64,000 bases of DNA from Oidiodendron maius Zn. Lineage: Eukaryota > Ascomycota > Leotiomycetes > Myxotrichaceae. Location of the stretch: assembly GCA_000827325.1 (NCBI GenBank), contig KN832872.1:1488001-1552000 (forward strand), given 5' to 3'. Positions within the stretch are counted from its first letter, which is position 1. Each line of letters starts with the position of its first letter. A model generated the notes under the pieces. The model made no database searches, was not told the DNA's origin, and saw only the letters and a list, made by a program, of their open reading frames with translations. The position numbers and the translations under genes are program-made. Below, piece after piece: positions 11,322 to 22,142 of this stretch.

Positions 11322-13256
11322 ATGAGGAATTGGCTGCATGGCCTACTCGCGCTGGGGCTGTCGTGTATGACAGTCAATGCATTGGAAGTCTTGGTGGTGA
11401 GTAGAGTGGCTTGTTGTACAATCATGACATTCCCCTGACGATTTTTGTAGGACCAGTCAAACGAAAATCGACAGGCATGCGCCGGAATGTACAGTCGAAA
11501 GACATGGGGTGGGCCGGTCGATCCACATATACTTGTGAAGTTTATTAAGAATACGCAAATGGATACTTCGGATCCCATTGTGAGCATGGTCATCTTCGAA
11601 TGGGAAGATTATGACCTCGTCGGAATTGTCCCACCAGACGATTCATCACAGGTTCGTTCAAATTGAATCATTTAATAGTCTAGGGCAGATCTAATTCCGT
11701 CATAGAGAGAATATATTTGCGATCCAGAGACGATACAAAACAAATGGTGCACTGCGAACCAAACTGGAGAGTTCCTCCTGGCAGAAAACGCCACTGAACG
11801 CGCGAACAATTTGCTATTTACCAAAGCCATTAAGTTAAAGGATCCTGGCCAACCAATTAACTATGAGATTAAAAAGACTGGATATTACTGTGTTGGATCG
11901 GCTGGTTATACTCCTGACGGCGTGGAGTATCAGGCGACTGTGGAATTTCGAAACGCCTTTGGAGAACTGCCTGCCGCTCAAATTGCCAAGCTTCCCTTCT
12001 ACGGCGGGCTCACTATTGTCTACGCAGTAATCGGAATGTAAGTGGAGCAATAAGTCTTAAGTCGTTTGCACTACTTTCTAACCCGATACTAGATTCTGGG
12101 CATTTTTATATGTTCAACATCGACACGATATTTGTGAGACAGCTTCCTTTCATACATTCCGAAAACATTGCTTATAAGAGTACTAGTGGCGGTGCAAAAC
12201 TATATCACGGCGATCATCATATTCCTCATTATTGAAATGTTGATGACCTGGGGCTTTTATGGTGAGCAAATATGCATTAATCCGCGAACATATTTTAACA
12301 TCTATAGATTACATGAATCGAAACGGTTCTAATGTAGGCTCCAAGGTTTTGATGATAGTAGTCGCAGTGCTCAATTCTGCACGAAACTCCTTCTCCTTCT
12401 TCCTTCTCCTTATCGTTTGTATGGGTTATGGCGTTGTAAAGCCCAGTTTGGGAAGGACCATGATATATGTCCGCTGGCTTGCTGGGGGTCACTTTATCTT
12501 TGGCCTCGTCTACGCCATTGCAAGCTTGACAATTACCCCAGAGCATGCCGGTGAGTTGACCTATTCTTTTGTAGAGATTTACTGACAGGGATAGGACCCC
12601 TCGTCCTTCTGGTTATTCTACCGCTGGCCGCAACTCTGACGGCCTTCTACGTCTGGACTCTCAACTCTCTGAATGCAACCATGAAAGACCTCAACGAGCG
12701 CAAGCAGACCACCAAGGCTCAGATGTATCGCAATCTGTGGTGGTGCATCCTCCTCTCTATCGCCGTTATATTCGCCTTCTTCTTCTTCAACTCCTTTACA
12801 TTCGCCTCGGCCACGGATCCGAACTTTGTGCCCACTCACTGGCGTGCCCGCTGGTTCATCCTCGATGGTTGGCTCAACATCGTGTATCTTGCCGATGTCA
12901 TCTTCATCGCGTACATCTGGCGGCCTACTGCGCACAACAGGAGATTCGCCATGAGCGACGAATTAGCACAAGACGATGAAGGATTTGAGATCGCTGATTT
13001 CGGCGCCGATGAGGACGACGACGACGAGAATGCGGCTGCGCATAGAGGAGATAGGACGGAGCCAGGTCAGGAGGGACCCCGATATGATCCCGCCCCGACG
13101 CATCACCCAGCTGCAAAGCCCATCCCTAGGGAGAGTCTCGACGGAGAGACCATCTTCGCAGTAGGCGAGGATCACGAAGATGCCGATAGGTGGTCGGAAG
13201 AGGGTAGTGATGATGGCGGGAAGGATAAGCTCGTTCGAAGGAAGGAAAGTGACTGA
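11322..13256 (+). CDS. PTM1 / lung seven-transmembrane family protein
   Basis: Seven exons (11322-11396, 11451-11651, 11706-12037, 12093-12133, 12181-12261, 12308-12550, 12595-13256) give 544 aa. A signal peptide (MRNWLHGLLALGLSCMTVNA) leads into a luminal domain of about 190 residues with paired cysteines (QACAGMY, YICDP, KWCTAN, GYYCVGS). The seven-helix region starts at FYGGLTIVYAVIGIFWAFLY and includes NYITAIIIFLIIEMLMTWGF, the family signature SFSFFLLLIVCMGYGVVKPSLG, then GGHFIFGLVYAIASL and LVLLVILPLAATLTAFYVW. The cytosolic tail is acidic (ADEDDDDENAA). Homologs include yeast Ptm1/YHL017W and mammalian GPR107/108, which act in Golgi and endosome trafficking. Exon 4 is only 41 nt. The start is supported by the signal peptide, and every exon junction keeps the frame. 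Confidence 0.9.
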
Positions 13257-15595
13257 TGCAGCGCAGTCGGCTTGGTGATTGTAATACTAGACGTCTGGGT
13301 ATGGTATATTCTAAGGAAAGCAGTTAAATAGCATTGCATTTTGTTGGAATTTCATGAATGGGCAGAGAGGTCAGTGCTAGTGGTATTACGACTAGTTCTT
13401 CTTTCGCCATGGCCGATCGATCCATTTCGCTCCGGTGTTTCTCTGTACTCTGCAAGATTATATACCATTGTAGAGTTGTTCGTTTCTTAGCAATGTCCGC
13501 ATCTATACTCTAGTGTATCGGTGATATGTGTCTATGAGCACAATATAGTCGTCTGGATGAGAAAGACGGCTGGAGCGTCGCATTGTGTTGGGATAGCTGG
13601 ATATTTTCAGTTGGATTGTGAGGGCTTATACATCCAGACGCTAGGGACAGGCTCCCGCTGTATCGCTGTCCTTCTTCAGCATCATTCAGCATCTAGTATG
13701 CCGACTCCAAACATATGATTTCTGTCGAGGTAGAATGCATTGTAAGAATTGATGGAGATGGTTTCTCTACCAGTACTTATGAAGTTCGGTCTGACAGGTG
13801 GATTGGAAATTCAGCAGAATCTAGTCAGATTCGTTGGATCCTGGCACCTAAGAGCAAGAACTTAGCTCTTTTCCATTGACTATCACAATAACATTGCTAC
13901 GAATATTAATCAGGAACTTATTGGAGTCCTACCTTAGGAATAGGGGTGTCGAATCACCTCTTTTTCTCCGCTCGGGCGCTCCATCCTCCATGAATTAGAA
14001 AATCCGCACTACCTCCTCCCAATCACCTACCAAAAACTGAATGCAGTGCTATCAAGCAGCACGTTTGAAGAAATATGCAGGCCAAATACACAAGGTGCAT
14101 GGAATTGTAACAGCAGAGTCGTAACACTGTTCCATCCAGGATTTGGCAACCGGGTCATGTTGCAATCTGCAACAGTCATACGCCGCGACGGGGAGAATAA
14201 ACAGGGCTGGCTGTGGTTCCAGATCGAAGGGAAGGAGTGCATTAAATTTTCAAAGGCAGTTCACGCTCCGTAAATCTCAGCAGCAGAACTGATAATCAGC
14301 CGTTCGGTTTGGCCAATGCAGTACTTCATCCAATAGAGATTACTGTAATTGCCACATGCATTGAAGTATGAGAAAGAGCGAGAGATGGATTACATCCTTA
14401 ATATCCTAGTTACAAGACAAATTGCGGAGGAACAAACTCTTAGAGTGTCCATCCCGTAACGAAAGAGCGGGGGTTAATGATACGGGGACCCTTCGCCAGG
14501 AAGCTAAACACACATTAAATTATTAACCCTTCAATGCCCTATATGAATGGAGGTCCAAAGAGAGGGACCTCGTTCCCGAAAAGGTTCTGTTTCGATTTAA
14601 TGACTTTGGATTCTCAGCCCCTGGAGCGCTGTCGGGGACGTTCAGGAGGCGAGAGAACCCGTGGCCACGGATGTCATTGGCCTCCCGCACCATAGCCCCC
14701 GGGCAATGAGAAAAATAGTTTGCAGCACAAGTCACCGAGCACACAAGTCTTATGCGTGGGTGCATGCACTCTAGGTATATATATAGGATCTTGTCTTATC
14801 AAGGCAGCCATTGGAAGGCCACGAGTGCAAGGAGATGTATCAAAATCTGAACCGCAGCATGATGAATAAAGAAATGGTTACTTCTAAACGCAGATATGAA
14901 TATGGAAAGCATGTAGATGGCAATAAAATAGGAAAATAGTTCTGCTTGGGCAAATTGGGACGGGATTGCAGCCTCACGAGCTGAATCCAGTGCGCACCTT
15001 CAACACTTCTGATGACGCATGCGCTAACTAGTTGATGGCATGCTTCTCGCAACTTATTAACATCAAGCCACAAACGCGGCCACCGTTCGAAAAGGCGCCG
15101 TCGCCACCCCTTTCATGCCGAGCCTATGCAGAACAGCTGCATCTGCCTCTGCACTGAAGTTTGTTGTGCAGTCCCCCTTAGTGGAGGCGAAGCGAGCAGG
15201 ACCCGTAAGCTTTTAGCGCCCAGCGACGCCAGTCCCAATTGAGTGCACACGAAGTTGAGCGGGATTCGCCTCAGGGTCCAAGCCACCCATGAAAATTCTC
15301 CACCACCATCCAACCAACCTTCGCGATGGCCGGCGAGGCTCAGACCTTTCTCGTCGGAAAGGGTAGGCGTTGCGTTCAGTTGCGTACTCTAAGTTTAAGG
15401 TTGGTACAGACATAGGTAGGCTGCAGGGCCGGATATTTCGTGTATATATCGAGGCTGTCCATTTCCACATCCAGAAGATCCCTAAGTCTCATCAAGTTCT
15501 TCTTCTCCTCAGCATTTGGATTCTGCTCAGCTCTTTGCATATACCTCTCGAGTCCTTCCTATCTATTATTTTACTCCATTTCCCAATTCGAGAAA
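13257..15595. other. 2.3 kb intergenic, PTM1-like to DUF7702
   Basis: No gene is supported. Small frames at 14046-14273 (+) and 14523-14765 (-) have no recognisable family. The final 300 bases look like a promoter and leader for the DUF7702 gene and include an upstream ATG at 15326 that opens a frame of about 29 codons. I see no transposon ends or terminal repeats. Confidence 0.5.
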
Positions 15596-16558
15596 ATGGC
15601 CATCGGATATCGTGAAGGAGTCTCCATCGGCGAGCTCGCCGTTTACTCTCCTGCCCTTCTCATCGCCATATACCTGTCTATCCGTCATGGCTTTGGCAGG
15701 AGTGCAGGATGGATGTTTCTCATCATCTTCTGTCTGGCGCGTATAATTGGTGCGGCAATGCAACTAGCAACCATCAGCTCGCCCGAAAATATATCGCTCT
15801 ATACAGGTTACGCAATACTTCAAAATGTCGGTCTGTCGCCGCTGATGCTGGCCACTCTGGGCCTACTCTCTCGACTTGTCGACAACATCAACCAAACACG
15901 CCAAACTCTCATTAGCACTCGTTTCTTCAAATTAGTTGAACTCATCATCATGGTTGGCCTCATCCTTGGCATTGTCGGAGGAGTAAATGCTAGCAATGAT
16001 TATGTCAACACCCACATCTTCGTACCAACCTCATTGAACAAAGCCGGCACATCACTCTTTATCGTCTCCTACCTTGCGATTATCATCTCGACCATCCTTC
16101 TCTCCTTCTCCATTAGCCATGCCACGCACGGCGAAAAGAGGATTCTCTTCGCCGTCGCGCTCTCTCTACCTTTCCTTCTTGTCCGACTTGTTTACTCCAT
16201 TATCAGCACCTTCACTAAGAACAAGAATTTCAATCTCATGACCGGCAGTATCACCATCCTACTCTGCGTCGCTTTTATCGAAGAGCTCATCGTCGTCATC
16301 CTATTCGAAGGCGTGGGTCTTACTTTATCCCAGGTCCCTAGAGATGCTGTGGGTGAGGGAGCCCCCATGGTTTACGATGCCAGCGGTGTTCCGCATGCAG
16401 CCGCTTCTGCGCAATCTACGCCGTCGGGTGCTGGCAGCAAGGCGTTGAAAATATTCAAGATGACCATCATTGGGAGGATCGTGATGGCTCTCATCCCTGC
16501 AAGGGACAACGATGTCGAGATGCAAAAGCAATACGGACAGAGACCAGGACGCGGATAA
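15596..16558 (+). CDS. DUF7702 multi-pass membrane protein
   Basis: A single exon of 320 aa. The start is chosen at 15596 because the context AGAAAATGG is good and the family begins just after it (MAIGYREGVSIGELAVYSPA). Seven hydrophobic segments are visible, including ALLIAIYLSIRH, AGWMFLIIFCLARIIGAAMQ, LSPLMLATLGLLSRL, LVELIIMVGLILGIVGGV, LFIVSYLAIIISTILLSF, ILFAVALSLPFLLVRLVYSI and ITILLCVAFIEELIVVILFE. The topology resembles Rta1-like or GPCR-like fungal membrane proteins. The tail is soluble and basic. Function is unknown; the family is expanded in filamentous ascomycetes. I am confident of the membrane topology and fairly confident of the family. Confidence 0.8.
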   Translation: MAIGYREGVSIGELAVYSPALLIAIYLSIRHGFGRSAGWMFLIIFCLARIIGAAMQLATISSPENISLYTGYAILQNVGLSPLMLATLGLLSRLVDNINQTRQTLISTRFFKLVELIIMVGLILGIVGGVNASNDYVNTHIFVPTSLNKAGTSLFIVSYLAIIISTILLSFSISHATHGEKRILFAVALSLPFLLVRLVYSIISTFTKNKNFNLMTGSITILLCVAFIEELIVVILFEGVGLTLSQVPRDAVGEGAPMVYDASGVPHAAASAQSTPSGAGSKALKIFKMTIIGRIVMALIPARDNDVEMQKQYGQRPGRG

Positions 16559-17744
16559 AGGCGCATAAAATTTTGGGTTGTATGTGTATGATACCACGGG
16601 AACGGCGTTTCATGCTCAATTAGCTTTTGATTATTGCGGTCAGATGAACTGTAGTGAATTAGTTAATAAAGAATATTCCAGTCTTCAGGTTTATTTTACT
16701 TGCACTGCTCCTTTAGGCCCTGCAAATACACGCTGAAGGCTAAAATATATCGGAACATTTCTTGTGGATTTTCTATCGCGGTTCCGCTGACCCCAATTCT
16801 CTAAGTCCATCTTGGCAGGGTTTTCCGGCGTCCATGCCTCGCTCCCTTAGCCACCAAATTACAATGCTCACTTGGTGATTACTATAAAAGGCGTATCAAT
16901 AGCCTTGGTAGGAGTTTCCAATCTTCAATGAGCTGGTTGTAGCCTTTGTGTATGCCATGATAATCTCTTTAAGCATCTTTCTTTGGGCAAAGTATCTATG
17001 GCAAGAGAGTTGCGACACGAAACGAAAGGAAAAAAAAAGTTGCAACGGAATGAGAACTTATAGCAAAGTTTTATCGAATCTATTGAATCTGGAATCAGTG
17101 CACTTGGTTTTCTTTGCTACGCTTATTCTTTTCCATTTCAATGACCGAGAATCCGTACTAGGATTCCACGAACGGTGAGCATAAATTGAAGATCGGCCTC
17201 CCTCAAGCATAGCGTAGAACACCCGAGCCCTCCGTTTTTCACACAGCTGTCAAATGCATAGATACGTCGCGAAGTTACCTAGTGAATTGGGTTCTGGTTA
17301 CTCGTGATTTATCTGCAGATCATAATGCCATCTTCCTTATGTACTAAGTGCAGTGATGGATGAAATGTCCGATAGAGCGGAATTCATAAAGAGGAATGCA
17401 GGTTAACGAGGTCACTTGATTAAAAGTTGCTTTTTTCAAGAATCTGCTGGTGAAACCCTCGAGGTTCGTTAATAGGAAGGAAGTTCTTGGCCAAAGGGGT
17501 GGCGAGTTACCAAGTGTTCTGGTGGTCTATTGGAGATAATAGGGTTATTGCCATGTCCTAGAACCGAGATTCCAATAGGCCGATGTGATTGTTCGCTGAG
17601 AGAAGAAAGCGGAGACTGAATATCATGTGAAACAGAGGTTCTTTGAGTCAACTCTTTTCGTTTTGCTGGTGACATATTATTGTGGATAACTTTTCTTCAG
17701 TATTTCCTGTTTCTCCGTCTTTCTTCTCGTGGAGCATATTTTCT
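16559..17744. other. Convergent intergenic, DUF7702/orphan gene
   Basis: About 1.2 kb that is AT-rich on the left. The right part (17469-17675, minus) holds a 68-codon polar, serine-rich frame that could be a further exon of the orphan gene at 17745-18214, but no other gene is supported. Confidence 0.45.
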
Positions 17745-18214
17745 TTAGTCAATTTTGCATCTCGGGTATCCACCTTGAGGATTTGGTGCACTGGTATCAA
17801 AATCCTCGAAATTCGTTGAACTGGTCACCTGAGCAGAAGAGGATCGATCTACTGAGACCTCTTTTGAATAAGAGGATGAACTGTCGATCCTGGAAGTAAG
17901 TGGGCTCATTACTTGTTCCCAGAGGAGCTTTCCAGCTTCCTCAAGCAGAGATACGTCTCGAATGCGCTCAGATTTCTCAAGAAGTAGCCAGATCCTTTTG
18001 CCTTTCTCTGACATGTCGTTAAGTTCACTGACGGATTGCAAAGGCAGTTCATCGATGGCTCGAAGCTCGTTCGCTGAAGGGAGAATTAACAAGGAAATTT
18101 TGGAGAGATTCGGACTGCCTTACGAGTTGGAGTTCTCTGATATCGGTCGTAGATCGCCGCAACTCGAGACTTTGCAGTTGTGTAGGCTCTCTTTTTGTCT
18201 GTTACTTCAGACAT
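17745..18214 (-). CDS. Orphan small protein, 2 exons, about 139 aa
   Basis: Proposed exons 18214-18124 and 18073-17745 are separated by a typical 50 bp intron (GTAAGG ... CCCTTCAG) and encode 139 aa. The start lies in a good context (CCAATATGT) and gives MSEVTDKKRAYTTAKSRVAA. After the junction the sequence is helical and charged (ELRAIDELPLQSVSELNDM, KGKRIWLLLEKSERIRDVSLL). It is followed by a serine-rich tail (SRIDSSSSYSKEVSVDRSSS). I do not recognise the family. The coding signal is the clean intron, which removes an in-frame stop and joins two compositionally similar segments. The C-terminus is uncertain: a splice from around 17788 to 17665 would replace the last residues with a longer serine-rich tail ending at 17469. 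A separate 114-codon frame just upstream (18202-18546) overlaps the start and may be 5' leader. Confidence 0.5.
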
Positions 18215-18682
18215 ATTGGTCTTGATGCGCGCGGGATATTAATCATCGATATGTATTGAATTTCCTTATGGGTGTATTTTCGTTGTAGAGAGATCGAGTC
18301 TCTGTCGCGATAGAGAGCATCGAGAATTAGGACTGACAATTGAGAACGTGATTGGAGGCATTCCCAAAACAGGTGGGCGGTAGCGATCAATAGGTTAAGT
18401 ATATAAGTAAACTTAGAGAGTTTTTGTTTAATTCGGCGTAGCTCTAGAGAGTGTGGCCACCCCCAGCTTCCAGTTCTACTTATGATACGCTGAAGAAAAC
18501 CGCGAGATCGGCCGGGATTCACTGGGGTGCGGGGGTTGCTTAGCATCTCTTCGATTCTTTTGCATTTTCTTCTATACTCTGTAGGACGCTGTATTTATTA
18601 AGGGCTCTGTTTTTTGGATCCTAGTGCTCTCGCCTATCTTGAAGCCAGTTCAAGGTTAGGCGACAGTGAAGCGTTGCTCCGT

Positions 18683-18719
<37 letters not shown>

Positions 18720-19526
18720 CATTGTTACTGTTTGGTCTTCACGCAATGAACTTCATTTTCATAAGATATTCATTTAAGTTATTCTCTGCTCCTACAATCC
18801 ATTATCTCTACTTCTTACTCTGACGAATAACTTGTCCTTGTGTCCAACTTGATGGAAGACAATGACATGTCAAAAGGAGTAGCTAATGACCAAACATTGT
18901 ATGATCCTGCAAGAAAAAAGATTTATAACGATGACATAAACTAGGAGACGTGTTTTAATGGCCATCCAGGAGATATATTGAAGTTATTACAACCGTGGAA
19001 AAGCTTGGCTTACTCAAGTTAGATCTCGATGGTAGACTAAAGCTGGCCAGTAAAGAATAGTATGAATACATTCATGTTCAAAATAGCAGCATGAATATCA
19101 TTCAGTCAAATTTTGCTAATTAAATACTGGCACATGCTCATAGGTCTAGACCCATCAAGAAAATCGTAAAGTGCAGTCATCAGCATTCCAAGAAGACTTT
19201 GTCGCAGGAAATGTAGGTTCAGGAAAGGTAGGAAAAATTTATAGTAAGCCAATAATTTATACCTGAAAGACATATTATTGCATGAATTACTACTTAAAGG
19301 CGATAATTGTGTATAGTTTAAGCAATTTATGTAAACATTGGTGAAAATTGTTGAGGTGTAGTTACCCCTGCCATTCAGGAGGTCGCGTAGATTGATTAGA
19401 TAAGATATTGCGCCAAGCTTCTTACATCCTCGTCTTTGATTCCGGCCGAGATTCGAGAGACACGTACTACCCCAGCTTCATGAACCTGGAGGCACCGTCC
19501 ATTCAAACAAGGTACTAGAAAGTAAA
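18215..19526. other. Divergent intergenic, orphan/PPIL2-like
   Basis: About 1.3 kb, AT-rich, with a hexanucleotide repeat at 18682-18720. Otherwise I see nothing identifiable. The 114-codon minus frame at 18202-18546 has no known family. Confidence 0.5.
18682..18720. repeat. TTCACT hexanucleotide microsatellite
   Basis: Six perfect copies of TTCACT followed by a partial copy. The repeat sits in non-coding AT-rich DNA and is likely to vary in length among strains. Confidence 0.9.
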
Positions 19527-21345
19527 ATGGGGAAAGGTAAGTACATTCATCACCATCAATAGATGCATCTCTACTGACCGCAGTTCAATTCAGGTACGGA
19601 TAAACTCTATGTATGTCTTCTCCAAATTTCTTCACCCGGACAAAAAGATCTAACTTCTACAGATCACCCATTCTGAATGGTCCTCGTCGGACGCGTATTC
19701 TGCCAGTGCCGGCGCGAATGTATCCCAAAAGGCACCCAACGGAGCATCCTTTCGAAGATTGCCTTTTAACTTTTGCGCGGCGAGCCTCCTGCCTTTCAAG
19801 CATCCAGTGTGCACACCCGAAGGAACCATCTTTGATGTTGAAGTCATAAGTCAGTGGCTGGAAAAGCATGGAACGAATCCCGTTGATGGAAAGCCTCTCA
19901 AGTCTAAAGATCTGATCAAGCTCAACTTCGCGCGGAATGGCGACACTGATGTGCAAGATGGGAGTGGAGAGAGCCTCGGAGAGATGGTCGATCCCGTCAC
20001 GTTCAAAGTCTTCACGGATAATACACACGTTGTCGCTATCAGGCATGGCAATGAGGCAAACGTCTTCGCGTGGGATACCATCGAGAGGCTGAATATTAAA
20101 GCTAAGATGTGGAAGGATCTTATGGACGATCGCGAATTCGGGAGGTCGGATATAATCACACTTCAAGATCCGCAGAATATCGAGAGTAGAGACCTGAGCA
20201 AATATAAGTTTATTCAGGAAGGAGAATCTGTCCTGACTAAGGAACAGGAAGAAGAGAGGAAGGGTGGCAATGTTAATATTGACGCTTTGGGCCGGGTCGG
20301 GGACAAGGTTTTAAGAGCGAAAGAAGCCGTTGAAAAGGCAAGGAGAGAAAGGGCCGCTCTTGGCGACGTTAATCGCACAAAATCATTAATGAAGATTGGA
20401 TCGAGCCAGACTGCTCCGAAACCATCCCTCGTGCAGGAGAAGAAATTGGCTTACAACGCGGCTCAATACACAACAGGAAAGGCGGCAGCGAGTTTTACAA
20501 GTACGGGCCTTACTCCAGAGACGAGCGGCGAAAGAGCGATTCTCACGGACGAAGAGTACATGCTGAAACCAAAGAGGGTGAAGATCAAAGGCTATGCCAG
20601 GATCGAGACAAATCTTGGCTCCGTCACTATCGAGCTGCAGACGGAGACAGCTCCTAGAGCCGTGTGGAACTTCGTCCAGCTGGCTAAGAAGGGTTATTAT
20701 AATGGTATCAAGTTCCATCGAAATATCAGGAATTTCATGATTCAGGGGGGCGATCCTACTGGTACCGGCAAGGGTGGTCAGAGTATTTGGGGCAAGAATT
20801 TCCAAGATGAGTTTGATGGTCCATTGGTGCATGATGCAAGAGGAATTGTAAGCATGGCAAACAAAGGAAAGAATACGAACTCGAGTCAATTCTTCATTAC
20901 CTACAGACCGGCGAAGCATCTTGATAGAAAACATACGATCTTTGGGCGTGTTGTGGGAAGTTTAGACATCCTTCAGAAACTTGAAAATGCACCAGTGGAT
21001 GGTTCAGACCGGCCCATCGATGACATTTTCATGGAGAACGTCGTGGTCTTCGTGGATCCATTCGAAGAATTCCAGAAGCAGAAGCGTGAGCAGGACGAGG
21101 CAGAGAAGGAGAAGATAGAGACTATGAAGCAGGGAGGTACAGATGATGACAAGACGACCTGGACTGGCAAGAGGATAAGAGGAGATGGGCAAGTACAAAA
21201 CGATCAGTCTGGAGGTGTTGGTAAATACCTGAAGGCTGCCGTCGATGCCGGTAAAACAGAAGCAGTCCCCGAGGAGGCAGTATATGGCGAGCCGGTGAAG
21301 AAGAAGGCCAAGGCCGGGGGCTTCGGGAACTTCGACGGCTGGTGA
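19527..21345 (+). CDS. U-box cyclophilin, PPIL2/Cyp60 type
   Basis: Exons 19527-19536, 19594-19610 and 19663-21345 give 569 aa. The first two exons are 10 and 17 nt and encode only MGKGTDKLY, the invariant start of this family, joined to ITHSEWSS. A split U-box (about residues 42-110) contains LPFNFCAASLLPFKHPVCT and GTIFDVEVISQWL. A central linker is charged, and the C-terminal cyclophilin domain (about 320-475) contains GYYNGIKFHRNIRNFMIQGG, GKGGQSIWGKNFQDEF, the catalytic-site segment NTNSSQFFIT and HTIFGRVVGS. Orthologs are spliceosome-associated peptidyl-prolyl isomerases with E3 ubiquitin ligase activity. The active-site arginine (FHRNI) is present. In PPIL2 the usual cyclosporin-binding tryptophan is replaced; here that region reads RPAKHLDRKH, consistent with weak cyclosporin binding. 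The tail ends KKKAKAGGFGNFDGW. Confidence 0.93.
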
Positions 21346-22142
21346 AGAACCATTTCCCGGGTATATGGATCTTGACAGGTGGGACTTCATGGACCCGAGA
21401 CTATGCAGAACAGGACTGCTGAAGAAGTCTCAATCAATAAGCCGGCACACTCTCACCAGCCAGAGTATCGACCGTCGAGGCATTGGATAGCTGAGAACGT
21501 GAAATGTACTTTCCGCGAGAGGTAGGACGCCTTGGCATGAATGGCTCCAGTTATCAACGGCTCAAGGAAAGTGTTCCCGTGACCAGTATCACGGCGAAGA
21601 TGGAACGCCTGCACACCCGTCGAGACCAACAGCGCGCCTCCAGAGGCGATGTAGATAGAGAGAATCATATAGCCAATATATCACAGTGCGCCTGTCATCC
21701 AGTCCAGCCACAATTAGATCCCCCGGCCAGGCGCCCCTCATCTGGTGGTCGCGATAGGCAGGTCTCTCCTAGAGTGGGACGAGGAACTAGGCGCATCGCG
21801 GCTGGGAGGCCATGGATTGTTAGTAAACGATGGAAAGACTTACATAAAATTTATATGATCCAGACTCTCGACACCCATCGCCATACCAATCCTCCAAGAC
21901 ACCGTCATCCTCTCGATTTCCTTGATCGCAAGATGAGTGTGCGTGTGCGCAACGCTGAGATATAGCCCGAGGTACTTCCGCCCACTTGCTGAGCTGACCA
22001 GAGCTACTCCGCATCCTTTCTCCACGCCCTTCTCTCAACCCCTCCGACCCTCCGCAACAAGACGCCGCCAGCCTAAACCGCCGCAACCCGAGGTCGATCA
22101 GATAACCTCAACCTTCAAACACAACCCTCCCTTCCTTTCACC
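21346..22142. promoter_or_regulatory. Upstream region of Zn2Cys6 regulator
   Basis: This 800 bp between tandem genes becomes strongly CT/CA-rich over the last 200 bases before the start. No gene is supported. Frames at 21504-21965 and 21937-22470 overlap the next gene's leader and look spurious. Confidence 0.5.

Noticed and set aside
13940-13975. Possible tRNA B-box followed by a T run
   Set aside because: GTGTCGAATCACC resembles a B box and a T run follows, but no A box or cloverleaf fits upstream.
14046-14273. 75-codon frame in the 2.3 kb intergenic region
   Set aside because: No family similarity, no intron or conserved context; probably chance.
18202-18546. 114-codon minus frame beside the orphan gene
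   Set aside because: It overlaps the orphan start codon and has no family features; more likely the 5' leader.
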